Assembly: GCA_022539475.1 (NCBI GenBank) | Contig: VCMS01000133.1 | Coordinates: 1 to 26,943, forward strand | Direction of reading: 5' to 3' | Source of the DNA: Gracilaria domingensis | Lineage: Eukaryota > Rhodophyta > Florideophyceae > Gracilariales > Gracilariaceae | Length of the DNA: 26,943 bases | Shown: positions 18,723 through 26,681 of the stretch, piece by piece | How positions within the stretch are numbered: the first letter of the stretch is position 1 | Layout: each line of letters starts with the position of its first letter | Made by a program: the position numbers and the translations under genes | Notes under the pieces: generated by a model | Database searches by the model: none | Seen by the model: the letters and a program-made list of their open reading frames with translations, nothing else | Told to the model about the DNA's origin: nothing

Positions 18723-21098
18723 ATGTCTGGCAAGACCCCTGGGGTAGCGCGCGGCCGCGGAGGTGGCATCTTCAAGCCTAACACGCCGTCGAGTACGCGT
18801 TCTCGTCAAGACCCTTACGGTCGCGGTGGGTATGATCCCTACGCAGCCGCCGCGGGTCCGAGCAATGTTAACCCTCTTGCGGTGGCCGGTACGGTGGAGG
18901 CTCAACAGCTGAATCCTCATGACCTTAATAGGACTCACGGGCAGCCGCATGCCCACTATGGTGCACGCTTTGCCGATATCTCCGCCGAATTGGTCGCTCT
19001 GGGGAACTGGCCTTTCCACATCAGTTCCTCACTCTGTCCCTTGCGGTTCCGCCACATGGGTCTCACGCAGTATACCGCAATTGCCCGTTGGGATTGTCGC
19101 CGGTTGAAGGCGGTGCCTATGGCACCTCCTCCACCACGCAAGGGCGAGAAGCAGAGCCGGTTCGGTCGACAACAGTGTTTCCATGCGCGGCAGCGACACA
19201 CGAAGTTTCTATACTACATCCCCGTGGCCGTACCGTCGGATCTCCCCTTCATCCGCTGCGATGGGGAGGTCCACTACTTCCGCCGTTTGGTAGATATCCT
19301 TCACCGCTTGGACGAACCTGCTACGCACATCGAGGTCGATCTGGAGTACGTCGCGTTTGAGCGCCCTTTAGATACCAATTATTGGACTGACCGTGGGAGG
19401 TGGGCGACCGATGCGATGGCTGAGAGCCGTGTTCGTCACCGTAACAACCGTACGCGGACCATGTTCCTGTTCCACAACGTTGAGTATTGGTCGCAGAGCG
19501 ACCACAACCGCCGGACATGGTATGTCAATCGACCCTCTTGGTGGGACCACTATGAAGTATGTCAGTGGCTGGAAGTGCCGACCCCGCCGGTCCTTGCGTA
19601 CTTTGGTAGTTGCATCTCCCTCGAGAGGAACAACGCATATGCCGTTTGGTCGGTCGCGCGCAGCGAGTGGGCCGTCATGGTGGCTATCCTCGCCCTTCAG
19701 GCTTCCGTGGAAGGTGTGACTTGGGACACGCGCTGCCCTGACAAGTCTGTCGGGATCAGCGGAACTCAACCAGTTGGTCGTATCTTCAATATTCCCAACG
19801 ATGTGGTCGGCGACATTCGTGCCATGGGGCTCTCCAACATCGTGGAGGGCACCAAATATACTGCGCAGCAGTTGGATGGCTACCTCACTGCGGTAAGTAA
19901 CCACAATTGGGGGCCTGAACAGGGTTGGGATGTCTACGACCCGGAGGTTCATAGCATCGTGCCTCTCCAACAGCAGCACATGGCTGGCGAAGACCCATTT
20001 GGTAATGACGATACCGTGATGGTGGCTGCCGAGAACTATGAGTCTCCCGCATTGCCTCCGTCGGCACCTGTACAGGCTACTCCTCCGACCAGCGTGGCTG
20101 CGCCTGTTCCAAGTGGTCTGGCTAACCCTCAGGCGGCTGCTCACCCTCCCGGACGGGCTGCCCAGGGGCCTCTTCGGGTTGGTTTCCAGTCGCTTCCGGT
20201 GAATCCGGTGCCCCCTGGTGGTGATAGTAGCGCGATACGGAGCGCTCTGGCTCGTCTCAACCACGCCTCGATGGTGCACTTCAACCGTCCTGGTCCAAAT
20301 GACATCCTCACCGCTGTGGATACTCTTACCAACTTGCTCCCCGTGGTTGCTCACCACGAGCGGCGCACTTCTGAGCTGCGACAGTTCCGCGACTACTTCC
20401 AGCGCAATCTCTACCGTGAGGTGACAGCCTATGTTGGTCAGTTGAGCAACCTTGTGGAAGGCCACGCGCCGTTACATCGACCCCCTGTGGAAAGTTTCAA
20501 CCCGTACGCTCCTGCGTCACAGCAACCTGCGACCCCAATGGTAGGCTTTGGTGGCCTTGGTACGTATCAACTCCCTGGTGGACCTCCTGGTGGTGATCCT
20601 GCGGCACCTTTCCATACTCCGCTTGGTCCTCACAACGTTCCTCTTCCTCCAGCAAGTACTGGGACAGGAGCACCAAGTGGTTTCTCAACTGGTTTCCGTT
20701 CGGCTCCGCTTCCGCCGACGTCCGGTGCTCCTAGGCCGCCTACTGGTCTGACCCCCGGTGCAGGGCCGTCTAGTGGTCTTGCTCCTCCGACCTCTGGTGG
20801 CATCCCTCCGTCTAGCCTACCGCCTTCCTTCCATCCACCCACTGGTCCTGCGAATACCGTGCCGGTAGTCAGCCGCGGTACCCCTGCGGGACCTGCTGGT
20901 ACTTTTGCTCCCTTACCAAGTGGTGGTGCGCCACCGAGCGCGGCTAGCGGCGGGGGCGGAAGCTCCGCCGGACCTATGTCGGTGTCCTCTGGTCGTGGAG
21001 GTTCCGCTTCATCTCGCGGGACCTCCCGTGGACGTGGTCGCGGTCGTGGAACCAGTCGTGGACGCGGACGTGGCCGTGGGTCCTCCAAGGCCTCCTAA
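18723..21098 (+). CDS. Unrecognised RG-tailed protein encoded opposite to pol of element 2
   Basis: The frame is open from before 18,402, but the first ATG is 18,723 (A at -3), giving about 791 aa. The N-terminus has a short RG motif (VARGRGGGIF). Residues about 70-430 look globular, rich in W, Y, H and R (RFRHMGLTQYTAIARWDCRR, NRRTWYVNRPSWWDHYEVC), with no family I recognise. Residues about 455-560 are partly ordered, followed by Pro/Gly/Ser-rich repeats (PSG, PTG) and a strongly basic tail of SRGRGRGRG units, typical of RNA or DNA binding. There is no CCHC knuckle and no major homology region, so it is not an obvious gag. It is the only long unbroken frame in region C, and it has its own TATA box and AATAAA. 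The unbroken frame suggests selection. It could be an accessory or anti-silencing DNA-binding protein, or a divergent nucleocapsid protein; this is inference. Confidence 0.7.
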   Translation: MSGKTPGVARGRGGGIFKPNTPSSTRSRQDPYGRGGYDPYAAAAGPSNVNPLAVAGTVEAQQLNPHDLNRTHGQPHAHYGARFADISAELVALGNWPFHISSSLCPLRFRHMGLTQYTAIARWDCRRLKAVPMAPPPPRKGEKQSRFGRQQCFHARQRHTKFLYYIPVAVPSDLPFIRCDGEVHYFRRLVDILHRLDEPATHIEVDLEYVAFERPLDTNYWTDRGRWATDAMAESRVRHRNNRTRTMFLFHNVEYWSQSDHNRRTWYVNRPSWWDHYEVCQWLEVPTPPVLAYFGSCISLERNNAYAVWSVARSEWAVMVAILALQASVEGVTWDTRCPDKSVGISGTQPVGRIFNIPNDVVGDIRAMGLSNIVEGTKYTAQQLDGYLTAVSNHNWGPEQGWDVYDPEVHSIVPLQQQHMAGEDPFGNDDTVMVAAENYESPALPPSAPVQATPPTSVAAPVPSGLANPQAAAHPPGRAAQGPLRVGFQSLPVNPVPPGGDSSAIRSALARLNHASMVHFNRPGPNDILTAVDTLTNLLPVVAHHERRTSELRQFRDYFQRNLYREVTAYVGQLSNLVEGHAPLHRPPVESFNPYAPASQQPATPMVGFGGLGTYQLPGGPPGGDPAAPFHTPLGPHNVPLPPASTGTGAPSGFSTGFRSAPLPPTSGAPRPPTGLTPGAGPSSGLAPPTSGGIPPSSLPPSFHPPTGPANTVPVVSRGTPAGPAGTFAPLPSGGAPPSAASGGGGSSAGPMSVSSGRGGSASSRGTSRGRGRGRGTSRGRGRGRGSSKAS

Positions 21099-21136
21099 GT
21101 CACCTCGTGGTTCCCTCTCGTGGATTCTTCTCGACT

Positions 21137-21142
21137 AATAAA
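21137..21142 (+). terminator. Polyadenylation signal AATAAA of the plus-strand gene
   Basis: AATAAA lies 38 nt after the stop codon and is followed by the GT-rich GTGTCTTGCATTGTG. With the upstream TATA box it outlines a complete transcription unit running towards the 3' end of pol. Confidence 0.55.
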
Positions 21143-21236
21143 GTGTCTTGCATTGTGATCTCTGATCTTCTTTTGTTTTCCTGTTAGGTTAGTTAGTTAG
21201 CTTTTTGTGTAGCGTGGCGTTCAACGGCTTCGATAA

Positions 21237-21253
21237 CCCCCCCCTTCCTTAGC
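21237..21253 (-). other. Polypurine tract after pol of element 2
   Basis: On the minus strand it reads GCTAAGGAAGGGGGGGG, overlapping the stop of the chromodomain frame (21,249). This is the usual place for the plus-strand DNA primer. An identical 17-nt copy lies inside pol at 24,648-24,664. If it is the true tract, the 3' LTR begins near 21,236 and the plus-strand gene would lie within or beyond that LTR. Confidence 0.55.
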
Positions 21254-21560
21254 GACGCGTACCACGCGAAGCAATACCAGTTGGTGGGGGCGTTTGCCCT
21301 TGTTTGCGCCAGTATCGGATGATGAAGTTGTTAGGGATATGACCAGGTGGTTCCATAGAGTCGTGCTCGGGCGACCATCCATACCATCTTACCCGGTAGC
21401 GCATACCCTTTGTGGTGTGTTCGTGACCTACAATGGTGTCAATAGCGCACTCCTGAGTGTCTACTTGAGGGTGTGACTCTTCCATTTGGTCATGGGGTGC
21501 GTGGCTCCCCGTGGGTGGTGTGACCCGTTGGTCTTGCCGAGGCTCGATCTCCTGTGCCAC
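21249..21560 (-). pseudogene. pol: Chromodomain end of pol (element 2)
   Basis: Encodes IDTIVGHEHTTKGMRYRVRWYGWSPEHD, then HIPNNFIIRYWRKQG, a chromodomain with the Tyr/Trp residues of the methyl-lysine cage region. It overlaps the integrase frame by 100 nt in another frame, so one indel lies between 21,461 and 21,560. The expected role is to direct integration to marked chromatin. Confidence 0.75.
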
Positions 21561-23164
21561 TTGGGTCGTGGGTCAGCCGTTACGGCTCTGGTGGAAGGTT
21601 GACCGCTCGGCTGACTCATCATAGGAGGAGGTATGGGAGACGTTTGCTCCCTCTCCGCTTCCTGCTGCGTTGGCTCACCTATTGGTTGTGCATTCGCTGT
21701 CGTCGGTTGTGCGGCCTTGACAATCCTGTCGATGGAGACCGTGTTCTCCAAACCTTCCATTATGACCGTAGCGGTATGCTCGTCGGAGCGAATCACCTTG
21801 TATGGTCCCGTGGACTTGGGTAGTAGTTTAGAATTGATATCCTCCTCAAGGCGGATGTCCTCTTCCATCTCCGCTGGGGTTGGTCGCTTACCTTTTGGTG
21901 GCACGTCAAGGAAGACCATGTCTCCTGCTACCACTTTGGTCACTTTGCTCACCGTTCGGTCATAGTCCGCTTTATACAGTTCTTGGGCTGCTGTCATCTT
22001 AACTTTGGCAGCAGCCAAAGCGGCGCGTAACTTCTGGAGTATGTTTCTCTTGACCTTCGCCGGTGTGAGTGTCCCGGCCGCTTCCGAGCGGTCAGGTCCG
22101 GGCTGGACGATAATACCATGTGGTGTTCGCGAAAGTACCAGGTCGAATGGGGTTGTTTGAGTGACCCTGTGGACCTGGAGGTTGTACGCATATGTCAATG
22201 GTTGGACATACTCCGACCATGTGGTTTGGTGCTCTTCGACATAGTGCCGTAGGCGTGCCACTAGGGTCTTATTGAAGCGTTCCACTTGGCCGTTTGTTTG
22301 CGGATGATAGGCCGTAGTAAAGTAGTGCTTGACCCCTAGCATTGTACAAACCGCCTCGAAGAACTTAGAAGCTAGGTTCGAACCGTTATCGGTCAGTAGG
22401 TACATGGGAGCACCGTACGGGTAGACCCAATTCTCCAGGAAGGCTGTCGCTAGTGTCGTTGCCGTTTGGTTCTTCAGAGGTATGGCTCTGGTGAGCTTTG
22501 TGAACCTGTCGGTTATGACTACTACAAAGCGATAACCCTCTGAGGTCTTGGGCAGGGGCCCCAGTATGTCGATTGCTACGAATTCCAGGGGCCCCGCCGC
22601 CGGGAATAGCTTTAGGTACTTCCTGTGCTTCGCCACACCACCTCGGGTCTTAATGCACGAATTGCATTGCGCCACATAGGTATATACATCGTTAGCCATA
22701 TGCGGCCAGTAGAATTGCCTCCGAAGGGTATAGTACAACCGCGTGGCTCCAGGGTGCCCCGAAAGCCGTGGATTGTGTGACAGATATAACACCCTTTGTC
22801 TTAATGACTCAGGTACGACCTTCTGGAGAGCTCCGTCTAAAGGTGAGCGTCTGATGAGGTACCCATTGTGGTCGACGTCGAAATGAGAATCCTTCCTTCC
22901 AAGTACGTCAGCGAGCGTTTTGCACAACCTATCGGTCGATTGTTCGCGTAAGAATTCCTCACGGGTGATTGGAGCGTGTTCCCCTTCCTCCACAGGGAGG
23001 AGGGTCTCCACTACCACTTGGTACGTACTGTCATCATGCCAGTATCCCTTCAGAACTTCATTGACCTCGTGGTTAGCTGGTTCTATAGTAAAGCATGGGA
23101 TGTCGTCGTCCACTGGGTCAGTGTCCAATCCTTCGGTATTCAACCGGGACAATGCATCCGCCAC
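21461..23164 (-). CDS. pol: Integrase (element 2)
   Basis: Contains the HHCC zinc-binding domain (HLSHNPRLSGH, CNSCIK) and a full DDE core: VAIDILG (about 22,570), LTDNGSNL (about 22,390) and GQVERFN (about 22,280). A GPY/F module with STGPYKVIRS and a linker follow. The frame starts with MADALSRL, the last piece of RNase H. All catalytic residues are present and there is no internal stop in about 567 codons, so this part is intact. It catalyses insertion of the DNA copy. Confidence 0.85.
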   Translation of the reverse strand: MADALSRLNTEGLDTDPVDDDIPCFTIEPANHEVNEVLKGYWHDDSTYQVVVETLLPVEEGEHAPITREEFLREQSTDRLCKTLADVLGRKDSHFDVDHNGYLIRRSPLDGALQKVVPESLRQRVLYLSHNPRLSGHPGATRLYYTLRRQFYWPHMANDVYTYVAQCNSCIKTRGGVAKHRKYLKLFPAAGPLEFVAIDILGPLPKTSEGYRFVVVITDRFTKLTRAIPLKNQTATTLATAFLENWVYPYGAPMYLLTDNGSNLASKFFEAVCTMLGVKHYFTTAYHPQTNGQVERFNKTLVARLRHYVEEHQTTWSEYVQPLTYAYNLQVHRVTQTTPFDLVLSRTPHGIIVQPGPDRSEAAGTLTPAKVKRNILQKLRAALAAAKVKMTAAQELYKADYDRTVSKVTKVVAGDMVFLDVPPKGKRPTPAEMEEDIRLEEDINSKLLPKSTGPYKVIRSDEHTATVIMEGLENTVSIDRIVKAAQPTTANAQPIGEPTQQEAEREQTSPIPPPMMSQPSGQPSTRAVTADPRPKWHRRSSLGKTNGSHHPRGATHPMTKWKSHTLK

Positions 23165-23832
23165 TCGGTGCTTGACCCGGGGCGGTACTGCACATCGTAC
23201 TCAAACTCCGAGAGTCTCAGACGCCATCGGGCCAGACGACCCGATGCGTCCGCCAAGCCTAATATCCACCTCAAGGAGTCGTGATCCGTTCGGAGCGTGA
23301 AGCGCACACCATATAGGTAAGGACGTAGCATGAGCATGCTCCAAACAACCGCTAGGCATTCCTTCTCCGTTACGGTGTAGTTCTGCTCCGCTTGGTTAAG
23401 AGCTCTACTCCAATACCCAATTGGTGCGAGCTTGCCGTCCTCCTGTTCCTGCATTAGGCAGCAACCTATTTGGGCGTCCGACGCATCCGTGTCCAGTGTA
23501 TACGGGAGTCCCGTTTTGGGCAATGCCAGTACCGGTGGGGAGAGAAGCGCTGCTTTCAATGTATAGAACGCCTCTACCTCGTCCTCTTCCAGGTGGTGAA
23601 AGTGTGTGGGCTGCCCCTTCTGCAACCTCCGGTTCAGGGGTGCGGCTATCTTTGCAAAACCCTTGATGAACCGCCGGTAGACGTTGCATAGACCTATAAA
23701 GGATCGTATGTCCGTCTGCGACGTAGGGAGCTTCGCTTCCTGTACCGCTCGGATATTCCGTTTGGTCACTTCGAGTTTCCCGGGCTTATTGTATGCCCTA
23801 GGTACTCTACCTCTTGGTTGAAGAACATACAC
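23140..23832 (-). CDS. pol: RT connection and RNase H (element 2)
   Basis: The block TDIRSFIGLCNVYRRFIKGFAKI leads into RNase H: LDTDASDAQIGCC, YTVTEKECLAVVW and TDHDSLRWIL, with Asp, Glu and Asp present. The frame is lost in a C/G run (CCCCGGG, near 23,175), just before VADALSR. One extra G there would restore it. Confidence 0.8.
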   Translation of the reverse strand: MYVLQPRGRVPRAYNKPGKLEVTKRNIRAVQEAKLPTSQTDIRSFIGLCNVYRRFIKGFAKIAAPLNRRLQKGQPTHFHHLEEDEVEAFYTLKAALLSPPVLALPKTGLPYTLDTDASDAQIGCCLMQEQEDGKLAPIGYWSRALNQAEQNYTVTEKECLAVVWSMLMLRPYLYGVRFTLRTDHDSLRWILGLADASGRLARWRLRLSEFEYDVQYRPGSSTEWRMHCPG

Positions 23833-24179
23833 TTTCGTAGTTTGAGGGTCACGCCTGCCTCTTGTAGCAACTGCAGTACCACTTGGACGTGCGAGAAGTG
23901 CTCCTCTATGGACCTCGAGTAGATGACTACGTCATCTATGTATACCAATGCGGTTGTCCACTTCACTTTAGACAGTATGATGTCTAACGCCCTTTGGAAG
24001 GTAGCGGGGGCGTTTCTTAAACCAAACGGCATGCGTAAGAAGCGATACAGGCCTGCGTGGCATGTAAACGCAGTCTTATCACGGTCACCCTCTGGTATTT
24101 CGATCTGCCAATACCCGCAGTTCGCGTCCAGTGTGGTAAAGATGTTCGCATCTCCTAGGGAGTCGATGCATTCATCCAT
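23766..24179 (-). CDS. pol: Reverse transcriptase palm (element 2)
   Basis: Well-conserved RT core: TLDANCGYWQI with the first Asp, MPFGLRNAPATFQR and YIDDVVIYS with the catalytic pair, then VTLKLRKCMFF and VEYLGHTISPG. It is preceded and followed by one-base slips (near 24,185 in CCATCCGAGG and near 23,780 in AGCCCGGGAAA). Element 2 RT is closer to the family pattern than that of element 1. Confidence 0.85.
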   Translation of the reverse strand: MDECIDSLGDANIFTTLDANCGYWQIEIPEGDRDKTAFTCHAGLYRFLRMPFGLRNAPATFQRALDIILSKVKWTTALVYIDDVVIYSRSIEEHFSHVQVVLQLLQEAGVTLKLRKCMFFNQEVEYLGHTISPGNSK

Positions 24180-24754
24180 CCTCGGATGGGGTACGAGTCC
24201 CTTACCGTTACGGCATTAAGTTTTCTGTAGTCAATACAGAACCTCATACGGGTCTCTCCTCGTTTTTGGACTAGCACTACAGGGCTAGCCCATTCCGAGT
24301 TTGCCGGTTCTATAACCCCCTCGCGGAGCATCCGCTCTACCTCCTCCAGCTCTACCTCACGAGCCTTTTGTCCCGCGCGGTATGGCTGTTGGTGGATGGG
24401 ACGGGAGTCCGGTTTGAGGTCAATCCTGTGCTGGGTGGCCTTAATGGCTCCCAGCTTACCCGACCACATGGTACTGAATGGCTCCAGGAGTCCAAGGATC
24501 CGAGCTCTGAGCTCTTCCCCTTCAAGTCCTATATTCACCTCCGTCTTCCAATTGGTCACTGGGTCGAGCTCCAGTTTCTGGTCTTCTCGCTCAGCTAGTC
24601 GCTGCACCATATGGTCTGTTCGCGACGAATTCACCGAATTGACACTGCCCCCCCCTTCCTTAGCATCCACGACCTCGTGGGACCATTGTGGTATAATCGT
24701 AAAGATCGTACGGGGAGCCGGTAAGGCAAGACCAATTACGGTGTGTTTTGGCAA
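24155..24754 (-). CDS. pol: Protease-RT linker and RT N-terminal part (element 2)
   Basis: From PKHTVIGLALPAPRTI through an acidic linker to the RT fingers: IDLKPDSRPIHQQPYRAG, EGVIEPANSEWASPVVLVQK, RFCIDYRKLNAVT. The internal polypurine copy (24,648-24,664) encodes KEGGG in the linker. It overlaps the protease frame by 95 nt. One A fewer in the AAAA run near 24,750 would join them. Confidence 0.8.
   Translation of the reverse strand: MPKHTVIGLALPAPRTIFTIIPQWSHEVVDAKEGGGSVNSVNSSRTDHMVQRLAEREDQKLELDPVTNWKTEVNIGLEGEELRARILGLLEPFSTMWSGKLGAIKATQHRIDLKPDSRPIHQQPYRAGQKAREVELEEVERMLREGVIEPANSEWASPVVLVQKRGETRMRFCIDYRKLNAVTVRDSYPIRGWMNASTP
24648..24664 (-). other. Internal copy of the 17-nt polypurine tract (possible central tract)
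   Basis: GCTAAGGAAGGGGGGGG on the minus strand is identical over 17 nt to the tract at 21,237-21,253, while the flanking bases differ. It lies in pol between protease and RT. Some retroelements use a second internal tract to start plus-strand synthesis; whether this one does is unknown. Confidence 0.5.
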
Positions 24755-25500
24755 CTTGAACCGGGCGGTTGCTGAAGTTACTGAGGTAGACCTGAAACGG
24801 TTTTGTCGGTATGTTGTCGACTATACCATTCGCCATTAAGGTCATGTGTCGTTCGGCCAACCGTGAATGGTTCTGAATGGATAACAGGCCAGGTTGTTGG
24901 CATGTGACCTTCACTACCAAGTGGTTCATAGGCGGTATTGTTACCGCCTTTGCCAATCGCACCTTGTTGGAGAGTGTGTTTTCCGGGACCGGTTGGTGTT
25001 GAGTGCGGTTCTCTTTCGTAGAGGCACCCTTGTGGTTACCAATAATGGCGATCCGGGGGCCATTATGGAACAGAACTGTCTTAGAACGTGGAAAAATTGC
25101 CCTGACATACTGGTCTATAAAAGTTGTGCCGAGGATACAGTCTGTTGCCAGTTGGTTAACGACTATGAAGCGAACTCGGACCCTCATGGTGTCAATCAAT
25201 ACCATTATGGTAAGCGCTCCCATGACGGTTAGTGGTCTGTTGTTGGCGTCAACCAGTGGGTTAGTTAATGTACATGGCTGAAGCTTATTAAGTTGTCTGT
25301 TAGTTAATAGTTTGGCATTCACCAGATTAGGTCCTGCCCCGGTGTCCAGGACAGTGACGCATGGTACCAAGTGGTTAGAAGTAAACCCGAGGGTGACGTT
25401 TACCTTATAGTTACTATGCTTGAGAAAGCATATCGGTTCGGTGCCGTCCATGAGGCTCTCCTCCCCTGTAACCAATGGGTAATTGTCCATACTTGCACCA
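24660..25500 (-). CDS. pol: Aspartic protease (element 2)
   Basis: The protease active site VTVLDTGAGPNLV is at about 25,340, followed by PLTVMGALTI, VNQLATDCILGTTFI (the hydrophobic I/L-L-G end of the fold) and a long spacer to RT. The same frame is open further upstream to 25,892, but the sequence there does not look like protease. The gag-pol frame change is probably between 25,414 and 25,500, where another frame ends. It cuts the Gag-Pol polyprotein. Confidence 0.75.
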
Positions 25501-26205
25501 CTTGGTTCTGGAAGGCCTTCCGTCTTCGGACAGTTGGGGAAGGCCTCTATCCCAACTGTTCGGCGTTTTCCGCCTGCGGGGCGGGATCCGTTTGGTCCTG
25601 CTCCGTGACGAGGTGTACCTGATGAGGTGTGGCTGCATTGGGTCGCGCATTTGCGTGTCCCGTGCCTGCGCTCCGTGCCGGGGGCCCCAAATATATCCTG
25701 GTGGTTCTGCTGGCGAGCAGTCAGGAGAGCGTTCCTGTTCTGCGGAGCCACACTTGGCACGCTGTTGCCAAGTGGTGGGGCGACAAACAGAACCAACAGA
25801 GGAGATTGCCGGTTGTGGGGTCCCGCGCGATGGGGGACGGCCTCCAGTAGGTACTGCACTCCGTTGCTGCGGGGATGGTCCTTGTTCACCATATTGCTTG
25901 AATGGTACCGCTAGGACCGGGCTGACCGGTACGGATACCTGTGATGGTGGAGCTGAGGTTTGTCTTGAGGGTGGCTCGCTGGATAGCGAGCTGGACCAAG
26001 AGGTATTACCGTGCGATCGAGTTGTCGGTTGCGCATGCACCAAGTGGACTGGGTGACCCTGGGAGGCGTATTGTGTGGACGCCTCCTCCGTAGTGGTCTC
26101 CTCTTCCTCTACGTCAAACACTGACCGCCTGGTCTTTCCTTTCTCCTTCGATGGTTTGCCGAGTGGTGCGGAGTCCTTCCTGGCCCCTGACCGAACGGGT
26201 GTCAC
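25414..26205 (-). pseudogene. gag: Gag C-terminal / gag-pol spacer (element 2)
   Basis: About 260 codons of Pro/Ser/Arg-rich sequence (SKEKGKTRRSV, EEEETTTEEAS, PPSQVSVPVSPVLAVPF), continuous in sense with the gag frame to its right through a one-base slip near 26,200 (GDTRSV against TPVRSG). No CCHC zinc knuckle was found in any frame; scattered Cys residues near 25,740 do not fit one. The 3' part overlaps another open frame, so the exact reading is uncertain. Confidence 0.5.
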
Positions 26206-26681
26206 CTAGTCCCTGTGCATGGCGGGCTAGTGCGTTGTAGTCGACCGTGCGGTTGGTAGCTAGGTAGTTACGAACCTGTGATCGGATAGACTTCGCCACG
26301 TTGTCGGCGTACATCGATTTCAACCTTTTGTAGCTAAAGACCTTCCACAGCGGAGGGCCTAATGCGCATAAGGAGCGATTCGAATTCCCAATTCGGTTGT
26401 CCGCCTGCTGGCGCGTACGCTAAAGCACCTCTGCGTACGCCTCCTGGATTTATCCTCAGTCGGTCGCGTAGTTTCCAGCTAGCGAAGTTAACCAACCTGT
26501 GGTATGTTGTCAACATTTCCGTTTGCGTTCTTCGTCCACGCCATGGTGTTCCTCTGGAGGCGGCTGTGGAAGCCACGCTCCAGCCTGACCAGTTAGTAGA
26601 ATTGAAAACAGCCACATGGCTGCTGCTCTGGAAAACGCCATTCTGATCACAAGCGATCTTGAACCCTTTGAGAATAATCAA
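26114..26681 (-). pseudogene. gag: Gag remnant (element 2), frameshifted
   Basis: The clearest part is LWKVFSYKRLKSMYADNVAKSI, then NYLATNRTVDYNALARHAQGLG (26,190-26,355), which resembles the end of a Gypsy capsid domain. Further right, 26,334-26,681, frames are open but mixed (QSSSHVAVF in one, MAFSRAAAMWLF in another), so at least one indel lies between. No gag start codon is certain. Confidence 0.5.

Larger units (their letters stand above)
16933..26616. repeat. Dispersed palindrome CCANNTGG (often ACCANNTGGT), about 38 sites
   Basis: Sites found by eye include 16,933; 17,024; 17,084; 17,332; 17,669; 17,770; 18,294; 18,511; 19,773; 20,108; 20,673; 20,919; 21,275; 21,341; 21,481; 22,120; 22,217; 22,283; 23,009; 23,418; 23,588; 23,880; 24,463; 24,547; 24,607; 24,916; 25,147; 25,366; 25,498; 25,767 and 26,039 (positions accurate to a base or two). 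About 20 are the full ACCANNTGGT. The central pair is mostly AG/CT, also AT, TT, GT, CG. Sites fall in coding and non-coding parts and in all frames. The first 16.9 kb has four, which is the chance level. Confidence 0.85.

Noticed and set aside
19368..20465. Minus-strand ORF of 365 codons opposite the RG-tailed gene
   Set aside because: Shadow of the plus-strand gene: no motif, no promoter, and the composition is explained by the opposite codons.
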